Under the pieces are notes generated by a model, which was given only the letters and a program-made list of their open reading frames with translations, did not search any database and was not told the origin of the DNA. A stretch of 64,000 nucleotides of DNA from Thermogladius calderae 1633 (GTDB lineage: Archaea > Thermoproteota > Thermoprotei_A > Sulfolobales > Desulfurococcaceae). Shown piece after piece: positions 1 to 7,642 of this stretch. The stretch is taken from positions 620,001 through 684,000 of the forward strand of contig NC_017954.1 in assembly GCF_000264495.1 (NCBI RefSeq), read 5' to 3'. Each line of letters opens with the position of its first letter. Position 1 is the first letter of the stretch. A program made the position numbers and the translations under genes.

Positions 1-462
1 GCCATGCCGACCTTAATGCGGTCAAACGCCGGTCTCCGGGTCGCTCTAGAAGCCATGTCAAGTGTTGACTTTGAAGAGGTCGTCAAGGAGGAGAGAGCGC
101 GAAGTCTCTTGGAGGCATATAACCTGTTACTAATGTCGCTCAAGAGGGAGAGGAACATCATAATAATCGCGACGGTCGTCGACTCCCAAGAGTACTACGA
201 GACCCTCGTTAAAGTGGTCAAGGAGCTCGCTGGTTTAAAGAACATCGTTTATGTGGTGAACCCCGTCATCACGTCCTATGACATGATCGGCATCCCAATG
301 TGGGCCCGTGGCCTCTACTCTCTGAAGACGCACGAGTTGTTAACCAAGCAGTTGAACTACTCGAAACTGTTGAGGAAGAGCGGTGTTAACACTGTTGTGG
401 TCACTTCGCTGGACGCCCCTATGAAGATCGCCACGTTGATCGAACAGTACAGGTCTAGGTAG
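1..462 (+). CDS. C-terminal part of a DUF58-like protein (partial)
   Basis: The frame is open from the window edge, so the gene probably starts upstream; an ATG at 4 is the first start visible here. The region has a Rossmann/VWA-like pattern: a hydrophobic strand (IIIIATVVDS) followed by a helix, then a second strand (NIVYVVNPVI), and it ends with a VVVTS strand. This resembles the C-terminal half of DUF58 proteins, which usually pair with MoxR ATPases, but no partner is in view. No signal peptide or membrane segment is visible in this part. The family call is tentative. Confidence 0.45.
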   Translation, partial: AMPTLMRSNAGLRVALEAMSSVDFEEVVKEERARSLLEAYNLLLMSLKRERNIIIIATVVDSQEYYETLVKVVKELAGLKNIVYVVNPVITSYDMIGIPMWARGLYSLKTHELLTKQLNYSKLLRKSGVNTVVVTSLDAPMKIATLIEQYRSR

Positions 463-535
463 TCAGGTATTACCGTGCCCCGGAACTAAGCACTTATATC
501 CCATACCACTTATCCTAATTAACTCGGTGTATCCC

Positions 536-1648
536 ATGGTTGAACTTGGTAAGTTAAAGGAGGAAATGTACGGTTTGCTCCAAAAGCTGACAAGCGTCCA
601 CGCACCGAGCGGGTTTGAGTACTTGATTCACGACACCGTGATAAGCGAGCTGGAGAGACACGCTGACAAGGTGTGGGTGGACTCCTTGGGCAACGTGATC
701 GCGTTAAAGAAGGGAAGCAAGGGTGGGGCCAGCCTAATGCTCGCGGCCCACATGGACGAGATAGGGCTGTTCGTGTCCTATATAGAGGACGACGGTTTCC
801 TACGCGTCACCCCGATAGGCGGGGTTCTTGAGAGGACACTACTACACCAGCGCGTAGTCATAGTGACTAGAAGCGGGAGGACTGTGAAAGGCGTCATAGG
901 CTTAAAGCCCCCTCATGTAGTCAAGCCGGAGGAGGCCCAGAAGATACCTGAGATAAAAGAACTCTTCGTAGACATCGGGGCGTCATCGCGGGACGATGTG
1001 GAGAAAATGGGTGTAAGGGTTGGCGACGTAGCGGTGTTCGACAGGGCTATGGAGAGGTTGGCCGGGGATAGAGTCACAGGCAAGGCGTTTGACGATAGAG
1101 CAGGCCTCGCTGTGATGCTTAAAGCCTTCCAGCTGATCGAGAACAACGAGGCCGACGTGTACGCTGTGGCTACTGTCCAAGAGGAGGTCGGGCTCAAGGG
1201 TGCGAGGACTGCCGCCTTCGCTATCTCCCCCAGCGTGGCGATCGCCCTTGATGTCACTATTGCGAGCGACTTCCCCGGTGTAGCGAAGAGCGAGCAGTTC
1301 ACGAGGTTGGGTAGGGGCCCCGCGATCAAAATAGCCGACGGGAGGAACGCGTCAGGCCTCATCACACACCCCGAGATACTCAACTTCATGGTCAAGGTTG
1401 CCGAAGAGGAGAAGATACCCTATCAGCTAGAGGTCATACCTGGGGGGACTACTGACGCCTCGATAATAGCGTTGAACAAGGAGGGGGTACCGGCAGGCGT
1501 TGTCTCGGTGCCTGCGAGGTACATACACTCCCCCACGGAAGTAATAGACTTGAACGACCTCGCCTACGCGGTATTACTCACAGAAAAGATAGCCGAGAAA
1601 GCAGGTGTCGAGTGGCTCAACAGAATTAGGATGCGAGTCGTGAAGTAG
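536..1648 (+). CDS. M42 family metallopeptidase (TET-type aminopeptidase)
   Basis: M42 enzymes are cytoplasmic dinuclear-metal aminopeptidases that form large tetrahedral assemblies and trim peptides released by the proteasome. Visible hallmarks are the HAPSG motif near the N-terminus, the metal-binding AAHMDEIG, GKAFDDRAG, the catalytic EE in TVQEEVGLKGA, ALDVTIASDFPG, and the C-terminal PARYIHSPTEV that supplies the last metal ligand. The length (about 370 aa) is normal. The frame is open from a GTG at 527, but the ATG at 536 fits better, because a TATA-like cttatatc near 491-498 would put transcription start close to it. The gene is monocistronic. Confidence 0.93.
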   Translation: MVELGKLKEEMYGLLQKLTSVHAPSGFEYLIHDTVISELERHADKVWVDSLGNVIALKKGSKGGASLMLAAHMDEIGLFVSYIEDDGFLRVTPIGGVLERTLLHQRVVIVTRSGRTVKGVIGLKPPHVVKPEEAQKIPEIKELFVDIGASSRDDVEKMGVRVGDVAVFDRAMERLAGDRVTGKAFDDRAGLAVMLKAFQLIENNEADVYAVATVQEEVGLKGARTAAFAISPSVAIALDVTIASDFPGVAKSEQFTRLGRGPAIKIADGRNASGLITHPEILNFMVKVAEEEKIPYQLEVIPGGTTDASIIALNKEGVPAGVVSVPARYIHSPTEVIDLNDLAYAVLLTEKIAEKAGVEWLNRIRMRVVK

Positions 1649-1651
1649 CTC

Positions 1652-2164
1652 TCACAGACCGAAGAACATCTTTAACACCGTGGCCCCGGTCTCGACGACT
1701 GCTAAGACTATTAGAAAAGCCCCGAGCACGCCTAACTCGATACTGAGAACCCCCTTTCTAAGTTCCATACCCAGCACGTGCGCTACAAGCGCGCCAGTCC
1801 ACGCCCCGGTACCTGGTAGGGGTATCGCAACGAACACTGCTAGGCCGGCGAACTCAAGCCTCTCGTGCCCTCTCGCCTTCTTCCTAGCGTAGTCCACTAC
1901 TTTCCAGTAGAGTCTCTTCAGAAAACCGGGGGCTCTACTGTTGTTTACAATCTTCCTCTCAGCGAACCTCAAGGCGAGAACGGCTATGGGGGCCACCGCT
2001 AGATTACCCAATAAACCTGCGGCCAGTGCCACCATGTAGAGCGACTGGTCCTGTCTGAAGAAGTAGTACGCAAGCGGTATGGCCCCTCGTATCTCAGCCA
2101 CGGGCGAGAACCCCATCAGAAAGACGAGTAGTAGCTCGTACGCTACACTGCCCACGTGGAACAC
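1652..2164 (-). CDS. Small multidrug-export-like membrane protein (COG2426)
   Basis: A 170-aa polytopic membrane protein with about four hydrophobic segments. The motif MGFSPVAEIRGAIPLAYYF near the N-terminus and PLPGTGAWTGAL in the second half are typical of the Sm_multidrug_ex family (COG2426). That name comes from weak similarity to drug exporters; the real substrate is unknown. The gene ends 3 bp from the convergent M42 peptidase gene. It starts with GTG and shares an AT-rich promoter region (2172-2183) with the divergent DUF998 gene. Confidence 0.8.
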   Translation of the reverse strand: MFHVGSVAYELLLVFLMGFSPVAEIRGAIPLAYYFFRQDQSLYMVALAAGLLGNLAVAPIAVLALRFAERKIVNNSRAPGFLKRLYWKVVDYARKKARGHERLEFAGLAVFVAIPLPGTGAWTGALVAHVLGMELRKGVLSIELGVLGAFLIVLAVVETGATVLKMFFGL

Positions 2165-2171
2165 CGCGCAC

Positions 2172-2183
2172 TACCTATTTAAG
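2172..2183. promoter_or_regulatory. Shared TATA element between divergent genes
   Basis: The sequence ctatttaagaga lies between two divergent start codons at 2164 (minus) and 2206 (plus). TATTTAAG read forward and CTTAAATA read in reverse both resemble archaeal TATA boxes. The plus-strand spacing of about 25 nt to the TTG at 2206 fits a leaderless transcript. The minus-strand spacing is shorter and less certain. Confidence 0.45.
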
Positions 2184-2205
2184 AGACCCGCGGTCGAATA
2201 AAAAC

Positions 2206-2763
2206 TTGGTGTCCTCGGTGGAAGCAAGACCCTTAATCCTCGTCTCACCCTTTATCGCGTCTCTCCTCTCTCTACTGCTCCTAGCCCTGTGCACCCCCTG
2301 GTTTAACATCTGGGAGAACGCATTCAGCGATCTTGGGAGAATCGAGAAAGGCCTGACAGCTGTGGTGTTTAACGGGTTGGTATCCACCACGGGGGCTATC
2401 CTGTTGGTATACGCGACCTCGGTAGCACGCCCCCTCGCCGCCCCCTACAGAGCCCTGCTCGTGTTAGGAGGCTACTCTCTGACCATGATAGGTGTTTACC
2501 CGGAGGACTACGGGAGGCTACACTTCTACGTCTCTCTCGCCTTCTTCTTGGCCTCAATAGCCTACATGGTGGTACACGCCATGGAGACCTCTGTCGAGGG
2601 GGCCGTGATTGCCGCCCTAGGGCTCGTCAATTTAGGGGTCTGGACAGCACACTTCACGTTCAACTTTCCTCCTGGCGCCGCCGTCCCCGAGCTAGTCTCG
2701 CTCGTATCGATGCTCGCCACACTGGCTAGAGACCTCGGGAAGACCGATTCAGGTCAGTCGTAA
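2206..2763 (+). CDS. DUF998 family membrane protein
   Basis: A 185-aa integral membrane protein with about six hydrophobic segments. The NAFSDLG motif after the first segment and GVYPEDYGRLHFYVS in the middle match the DUF998 family, which has no established function. The start is a TTG at 2206, with GTG alternatives at 2209 and 2218. The 3' end overlaps by 10 bp the severed 3' end of the radical SAM gene on the other strand, so the convergent pair was tightly packed before the 4.9-kb insertion. Confidence 0.8.
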   Translation: MVSSVEARPLILVSPFIASLLSLLLLALCTPWFNIWENAFSDLGRIEKGLTAVVFNGLVSTTGAILLVYATSVARPLAAPYRALLVLGGYSLTMIGVYPEDYGRLHFYVSLAFFLASIAYMVVHAMETSVEGAVIAALGLVNLGVWTAHFTFNFPPGAAVPELVSLVSMLATLARDLGKTDSGQS

Positions 2764-2864
2764 GCGTTTCCGAGGAGGAACGTGTTCCCCAAATAGACTC
2801 TTCTAAGCCCGTTCTCCTCCGCGATTTTCAACGCCCTCCTAGCGTGAGACCAACTCGTCCTAGG
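2754..2864 (-). pseudogene. Severed 3' end of the radical SAM gene whose 5' part is at 7746-8825
   Basis: Read on the minus strand from the CCTAGG at 2859-2864, this encodes Pro-Arg followed by 34 residues (beginning TSWSHARRALKIAEENG and ending VYLGNTFLLGNAYD) and a TGA stop at 2754-2756. It has no start codon. It looks like the C-terminus of PflA-like radical SAM proteins, where an ARRA.KIA helix leads into a final VYLGN strand. The 5' fragment at 7806-8825 ends with the same Pro-Arg codons (CCT AGG), and fusing the two restores a 374-codon protein. Confidence 0.85.
2859..2864. repeat. Left target-site duplication CCTAGG
   Basis: This 6-bp palindrome is also present at 7806-7811. The two copies flank the inserted segment, and only one is needed to rebuild the radical SAM reading frame. 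Whether a given copy belongs to the element or the host cannot be decided from one sequence. Confidence 0.75.
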
Positions 2865-2907
2865 AACCCAGCCGAAGGAGGGGGGTTCCCATCATGGTGT
2901 ACACCTT

Positions 2908-2931
2908 CCGATAACCCCCTCCTTCAGACCA
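2908..2931 (+). repeat. Left subterminal inverted repeat of the element
   Basis: CCGATAACCCCCTCC followed by TTCAGACCA. The reverse complement of 7762-7787 reads CCGATATGCCCCCCTCC followed by TTCAGACCA, so the two ends share 17 identical bases plus CCGATA, with a 2-nt length difference. The left copy lies about 43 bp inside the CCTAGG junction. Its CCCCCTCCTTC (2915-2925) can also pair with GAAGGAGGGGG just upstream (2874-2884), forming an 11-bp stem with a loop of about 30 nt. Confidence 0.7.
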
Positions 2932-2962
2932 GGGGAGGGATCCAAGATCCGCTCCCTCCCCT
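2931..2962. repeat. Perfect 10-bp hairpin at the left end of the element
   Basis: AGGGGAGGGA (2931-2940) is the exact reverse complement of TCCCTCCCCT (2953-2962), leaving a 12-nt loop. It directly abuts the left inverted repeat. Such stable GC-rich hairpins near element ends are typical of sites recognised as folded single strands, but could equally be a terminator. Confidence 0.6.
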
Positions 2963-3827
2963 AAATTCAAATGTTAGGATCTTAACGAGAGGGAGGACTA
3001 TGGAGGGGATTAGAGATTGAGAGTTGAATAGAGTGGGGAGCTAGGTGTCTAAGCTATGGATTCCACTCTATCCCCACACCCAAGCTAGGAGAGCTATCCA
3101 CAGGCGTAACGTTATCCGAGTGAGGTAAATGCCTAAAATGTTAAAGTGGGAGGGGAGCACACGAATCCACTCTTAGACCCCCCTCTAACTCGTGGAGCTC
3201 TTTATATCTCTCATTGACAGCTCCCTTACCTACACTTTGGAGGTTTCCTGGTTTTCTTTGGTTCCCCTTCTTTCCTCTCCACTTCTTTAACCCCCTGTTT
3301 ACTCAAGGGAGCTCACCACTATAGGTGTTATATTCTCGCATTCCTAATATAAGAAGGGTATACCTAAACGTTAAGTAGGAAACTCGAGTGTGTCCCAGGT
3401 AACCTTATAAAGTCTTTGCTCCAACAGCGTGATCTCATAATTTAGAGTTTACTAGATCATAGTATGTGGGACTTTACCTACACACTATACCCTTACCTAA
3501 AAACTCTCATGGTGCTTACCGGTTCCAAGTGATTTACATGTAGGATATTAGAGATTCTGATTATCGAAGCACATTATAGATGCTCCTAGAGAGTCTTGTT
3601 TGTTGATATTGTCACAGCCGACTTGTCACTAGAGTTCTAGACGGTAACCTCCCTCTCGTTTAAGTAACCTTACTTATTGTATGCTTCAAGTTTAGAGTTA
3701 TGGTGTTGTCCTTTAGGGGGTTGATACCGAAGTTAACATAGAGCTCCTGGAGGCTCGCTATCCATGTAAGAAGTGATTACGAGAATTTAAACTAGGGTTA
3801 AGCTCCTTCATATGAGGTGAATGGAGG
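2963..3827. other. Long non-coding left arm of the element
   Basis: About 865 bp with no convincing gene on either strand. It is AT-rich with many stop codons and short hairpins, for example atagagtgg (3028-3036) pairing with ccactctat (3063-3071). The sequence agttctagacgg near 3632-3643 recurs at about 7139-7150 in the right arm. A TATA-like gaatttaaac near 3782-3791 and the Shine-Dalgarno-like gaggtgaatggagg just before 3828 belong to the glycosylase gene. Confidence 0.5.
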
Positions 3828-4715
3828 TTGCCTAGAATACAGTTAAAGGAACTTTCTGAGAATGAGAGGAGAGAACTCCTTAAAAAGCTTGAGGAAATTG
3901 GTAAGAGTAATCTAAAGCAGGATCTAGAGCAAAGTCTACTATCTAAGCTGTCTCAGAGTGATAGATGGGATAAGGAGCTCTTATTAAGGTATCTCTTGTT
4001 AGCTTCTATTCTCGATCAACAAGCTGAATCGGTAAGTGCGAGGAATACAGTAATTAAACTCTATGAGGAGTTTGGGAGAGACTTTTTCATGAAACCCCAT
4101 GACTCGATAAATAGAATCCACGATATATTAGATAGAGTCCTCAAAGTCTATGAGCCTAAATCTAGGGTTATTAGGGTTTCGAAGGAGGGTGTATCTCTGA
4201 TGAGGGTTGGTGGTTTCCTCCTCGCACTACTCAGTCTATCCTCACAGTACGGCTCCCTACAACGTTACTTTAGTTCCTTTAGAGGACCAAGAGAGCTACT
4301 TAATAAGGGTATACTGGGTAACGTACTCCTTAAAGGACTCTTATACGAGAAGGCCGCTCGAATGTATGTAGGCTGGATTACCCACCCAGACTTACACATT
4401 GATATCTTCGAAGGACGCTGCGGGTATAACGAGATACCTATGCCTGTAAACGGTCACGTGTCCAAGGTTATGGCGAGAACAGGGTTCCTAAACTCTGTCC
4501 TAGTGGAGGAGGGTAGACCAATAGTGAAGGCTAACGAGGAAAGGAAGAGGATAGAGAATCTTGTTAAGAGATACTATCCTCGAGGCGACTTCTTCATGAT
4601 AGACTATGGTGCTTTCTACATAGGTTTCAAGTATTGTAGAGAGGAGAATCCAAATTGTAACGCATGTCCAATATCGAATTTATGTAAGAGGAACACTAAG
4701 GTGCGCGCCTTCTAG
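3828..4715 (+). CDS. HhH-GPD (EndoIII-like) DNA glycosylase with Fe-S cluster and Asp-to-Asn change
   Basis: The 295-aa protein ends with Cys270-x6-Cys277-x2-Cys280-x5-Cys286, the exact [4Fe-4S] spacing of endonuclease III/MutY-type glycosylases. The stretch 203-221 (IPMPVNGHVSKVMARTGFL) aligns with the family signature PVDTHVxRVxxRLG, which places Asn208 where the catalytic Asp normally is, followed by Gly209. Lys175 in LLYEKAARM sits where the Schiff-base Lys of bifunctional members lies; the hairpin glycines before it are poorly conserved. Such glycosylases next to methyltransferases, as in archaeal thymine-mismatch glycosylases, repair deaminated methylcytosine. The start is TTG after a strong gaggtgaatggagg site. 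Substrate and activity are inferred. Confidence 0.75.
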   Translation: MPRIQLKELSENERRELLKKLEEIGKSNLKQDLEQSLLSKLSQSDRWDKELLLRYLLLASILDQQAESVSARNTVIKLYEEFGRDFFMKPHDSINRIHDILDRVLKVYEPKSRVIRVSKEGVSLMRVGGFLLALLSLSSQYGSLQRYFSSFRGPRELLNKGILGNVLLKGLLYEKAARMYVGWITHPDLHIDIFEGRCGYNEIPMPVNGHVSKVMARTGFLNSVLVEEGRPIVKANEERKRIENLVKRYYPRGDFFMIDYGAFYIGFKYCREENPNCNACPISNLCKRNTKVRAF

Positions 4716-4803
4716 CCTTCCACGGTTAACGTTTAGATGGTAATACCAGGGGTTAAAGTTTAAAAGGCTACCCCATAATACATAGTATATAGGGGTATGG
4801 GGT

Positions 4804-5127
4804 ATGGGTATCGAGCTACCTATACCACCTGAACCTGAGGAGATAAAGAGGTTTATAAGGGAGCATAGGATGAGACTTCAATCAGAACCTGATATAGATC
4901 TCGATTCCCTAGCTGTATGGTATTTAAACAGGCTACCCTCATACCTATGGGGGGTTTGGAAGAAGGATCTTGAGGATAGAGGGTATACGTGGCAGAGGTT
5001 TGTGAAGATCCTGAGGTATGCTACGAGTGATGTGATCGAGTGGGCTTTATACGATAACCTTGAGTGGGAAGATCTAGTGTACAGGTTGATTAAGCTCCTT
5101 GAGAGATATGCTCCCATCAAGGGGTGA
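4804..5127 (+). CDS. 107-aa helical protein of the R-M cassette, unknown function
   Basis: A small protein predicted to be mostly helical and rich in Trp, Arg and Glu, with proline-rich beginning IPPEPEEIKRF and a central WGVWKKDLEDRGYTWQRF. No helix-turn-helix, zinc or nuclease motif is recognisable. It lies 6 bp upstream of the methyltransferase start, so the two are almost certainly co-transcribed. A TATA-like gtttaaaagg near 4758-4767 could serve both. By position it could be a controller, a methyltransferase subunit or a nuclease partner. I do not recognise the family. Confidence 0.65.
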   Translation: MGIELPIPPEPEEIKRFIREHRMRLQSEPDIDLDSLAVWYLNRLPSYLWGVWKKDLEDRGYTWQRFVKILRYATSDVIEWALYDNLEWEDLVYRLIKLLERYAPIKG

Positions 5128-5133
5128 TATGCT

Positions 5134-6060
5134 ATGGTCTTCGTTAAGGTGGTATTCGGAGATGCAAGGAACATGGGGGAGCTCCAGGACGGCTCAGTGC
5201 ACCTCGTTGTAACCTCCCCGCCGTACTACAATGCCCCCTTCGACTTCCCGGGCTTGTTCCCGAGCTACGGGGACTACCTGGATCTACTCCGGGGTGTTGG
5301 GAGGGAGATCTACAGGGTTCTAGCTCCTGGTAGGGTTGCCTGCTTCGTCACTCAGGATGTTAGGGTTGAGGGTAGACTCTACCCTATAGTCTCAGACCTC
5401 ATACACATCATGGTGTACGAGGTTGGGTTCGAGTACCAGGAGAAGATAGTGTGGAGGAAGCCTGAGGGTTACATTAGGATTAGTAGGAGAAGTGGTGTCC
5501 TAATACAACACCCATACCCCATGTACTACTACCCTGATAACATATACGAGGAGATAGTCGTCTTCAGGAAGCCGGGTGAATTCGATAGAACCAAGGTACC
5601 CGAGCATGTGAGGGAGAGGAGTAGGATCGATGTTAGGAGATTCCAAGTTGAGAAGTGGTACCTCTCAGTATGGGATATAAAGAACGTTCTACCAAGCGAG
5701 AAGTGGAGCAAGTACACGGCGGCGTTCCCGGAGGAGCTGGTGCAGAGGCTCGTGAGACTCTACAGCTACGTCGGGGAGACGGTTCTAGACCCGTTCCTCG
5801 GGACAGGGACAACATGCGCTGTAGCTAGGAGGCTTGAGAGGAACTGTGTAGGCTACGAGATAGACCTGGAGCTAAGAGAGGTGATAGAGGAGAGGCTGGG
5901 GATAGGGAAACCAAGCCTAACAGAGTACACTCGGGGAGCCGACGTTAAAGAGGTAGTGGTTAGAAACGATGCTAGGAGGTTGAGGACGACATTGAGAGAG
6001 AGAATAGAGAGGAGGTTGAATGAAAAGAACGAGAGATCCATGAGGGATAATCATAGTTAA
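5134..6060 (+). CDS. Beta-class DNA methyltransferase, probably N4-cytosine specific
   Basis: It transfers a methyl group from S-adenosylmethionine to an exocyclic amino group in DNA. Motif IV TSPPYYN is at residues 27-33, and the AdoMet-binding motif I DPFLGTGTT comes later at 219-227, followed by GYEID (240-244). The order IV before I defines the beta class. The Ser-Pro-Pro-Tyr form of motif IV is usual for N4-cytosine enzymes, with N6-adenine the alternative. Much of the gene is GC-richer than the other genes of the element, suggesting a separate origin. It is convergent with, and overlaps by 4 bp, the 340-aa gene, as modification and restriction genes often do. The recognition sequence cannot be read from the protein. 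Confidence 0.9.
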   Translation: MVFVKVVFGDARNMGELQDGSVHLVVTSPPYYNAPFDFPGLFPSYGDYLDLLRGVGREIYRVLAPGRVACFVTQDVRVEGRLYPIVSDLIHIMVYEVGFEYQEKIVWRKPEGYIRISRRSGVLIQHPYPMYYYPDNIYEEIVVFRKPGEFDRTKVPEHVRERSRIDVRRFQVEKWYLSVWDIKNVLPSEKWSKYTAAFPEELVQRLVRLYSYVGETVLDPFLGTGTTCAVARRLERNCVGYEIDLELREVIEERLGIGKPSLTEYTRGADVKEVVVRNDARRLRTTLRERIERRLNEKNERSMRDNHS

Positions 6061-7079
6061 CCCCCCACATCGCTAGGTAGTTTCTGTAAGTATGTCTTTG
6101 TAGCCTCAAGAGCGTAGTAGAGGAGCTCTCCGTTAACAACCATGTATTGATTACGATATTCATGATTACACTCAACTAGCTTACCTCTAGCTTTACCTTC
6201 TATCCTGGGTTTAAGGATCCCCCTGATGGATTTCGGTGTATTAGATGCGAGCTTAAACATTACCTGTGGTCTCTTCCCAGCTATCTTAGCGACACCTACC
6301 TTAACACCCGTTCTAACATTTGGATCAAATTCAATCCTAAGTCTTAACCTATCGACTATGGACTCGTTTAACCCGTTCTCACGTGCTTTGATACGTAGAT
6401 AGTCTAGAACCCTGTGGAAGCAACCCATACAGAAGCTGAAGTATCTCACTGGAATACCTACATCCCTCATATCCCCTATGTAAGCATAATAGGTTACCTC
6501 CTTACCCCCCTGCTGGATCTCACGTTCAACTTTAAGACTTCTAGAGGCTAAGATACCTGGTTTAACTACGTCCTTAAGTAGGTTTAGGAGCTTCTCTATT
6601 AAGTCGGCGTTTACATAGAACATAACCCAGTTGGTCCACTTTTCCGGGTTAACCCCTCTGATAGATGTCCTCTCGAGGTGATAACCTTTAACGTCGAGTT
6701 TTAGATGTATGTTACCGTTCTCGTCATAACCTACATCAACGTACACCTCGTCTGGTGGCATGTAGAACGCTGTCTTACCTCTAAAGGTGGTCTTCTCCCA
6801 TCCTAGAGACTTAGGATCTAGTTTAAGCCACTCTGGGGGTATTAATCTCTCTATCGTTATAGGGTTGGGTTTTCCAAGCCAGCCTCTGAAGTTAGAGTAG
6901 ATTATCGGTATAGGTGTCTTAACCCTCCCATCTCTACTACTGGGAACCTGAAATCCATTGTTAATAAGCTCCTCCTGAAGTTCTAGGGAAGCACTAAAGT
7001 ATATCTGTAGCGAATCAACCTCATACCTCTTAACCCATCTAACCTCCCCATCCAAACTCAGAACACACTCCCCACCCAA
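6057..7079 (-). CDS. Unknown 340-aa protein, candidate restriction endonuclease
   Basis: It is convergent with the methyltransferase and overlaps its stop by 4 bp, the place a cognate restriction enzyme would take. I recognise no family. Residues 110-131 contain several acidic residues followed by a hydrophobic strand ending LKLDVKG, compatible with a PD-(D/E)xK-type Asp-x-Lys (D129, K131), but this is weak. Four cysteines are scattered, without a zinc motif. Translation probably starts at the TTG at 7079, just after a good ggtgat site. A nuclease role is inferred from context only. Confidence 0.6.
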   Translation of the reverse strand: MGGECVLSLDGEVRWVKRYEVDSLQIYFSASLELQEELINNGFQVPSSRDGRVKTPIPIIYSNFRGWLGKPNPITIERLIPPEWLKLDPKSLGWEKTTFRGKTAFYMPPDEVYVDVGYDENGNIHLKLDVKGYHLERTSIRGVNPEKWTNWVMFYVNADLIEKLLNLLKDVVKPGILASRSLKVEREIQQGGKEVTYYAYIGDMRDVGIPVRYFSFCMGCFHRVLDYLRIKARENGLNESIVDRLRLRIEFDPNVRTGVKVGVAKIAGKRPQVMFKLASNTPKSIRGILKPRIEGKARGKLVECNHEYRNQYMVVNGELLYYALEATKTYLQKLPSDVGG

Positions 7080-7403
7080 ATCACCTTAAACTATTTTATC
7101 TTCTTCCTCGAATACACTCTACCCTTCACCCTTACCTAGTTCTAGACGGAGGTCGTTAGTAGCTCATAGCATAAAATACCACTAAATACACGGTAACCTC
7201 TAGGTTAGCTATTGAATCGGAGGGTTTAAAGCCGTAATTGCTATGTTACACAATGTTACCAAGGCTATACATCCTACACCTACACCCCACCTCCCCCTCC
7301 TCTCCGCACCTCTACATGAGGATTTATCCCTCTGTTAGCATACTACAATAACTTTTAATCCTACTGTTACCATGTTAGTAGAGTTTCATACCTATTCGTT
7401 CCT
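7080..7403. other. Non-coding right arm of the element, inner part
   Basis: AT-rich and without a plausible gene. It must contain the promoter of the minus-strand 340-aa gene, and the ggtgat site next to 7079 is visible. The short sequence agttctagacgg shared with the left arm lies at about 7139-7150. Nothing else is recognisable. Confidence 0.4.
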
Positions 7404-7640
7404 TGTTGAACGAGAGACATCAAGGAGGACTAGTAGCACATCGGTAGTACCCATGTGGTGGGACTCCATCGTAGGTGTACCTGGTGATGGTAACGATGGT
7501 CTGAAAAACCAGTAGCAAATCACTACGATGTACCATTAGGAGGGACTTGTAGAGAATGGGATGCTTGTGGAAGCCATCAGAGAAGTGAAGCTAGCATGGT
7601 AACGACGGTGTGGAATGTCCGTAGCAAATCATTGTCATAA
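7404..7640 (+). repeat. Three degenerate copies of an approximately 45-nt RNA-like unit
   Basis: Copies lie at about 7404-7450, 7486-7534 and 7594-7640. The shared core is (A/G)TGGTAACGA, a short variable hairpin, then (C)AGTAGCAAATCA; the first copy is the most diverged. In the middle copy CATCGTAG (7467-7474) pairs exactly with CTACGATG (7523-7530), and TGGT-CTGAAAA-ACCA (7497-7511) makes a 4-bp stem with a 7-nt loop. This looks like structured RNA, but the strand is assumed and the class is not recognised. Confidence 0.45.
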
Positions 7641-7642
7641 AA

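Noticed and set aside
913-1395. Long antisense frame within the M42 peptidase gene
   Set aside because: Composition is Ser/Thr/Ala-rich without motifs, as expected for a shadow of a GC-rich coding strand; the same applies to many other antisense frames in the window.
7486-7534. A tRNA-like gene with a Phe-type anticodon loop CTGAAAA
   Set aside because: There is no proper D or T arm and no acceptor geometry; the unit is one of three related copies, so it was called a structured repeat instead.
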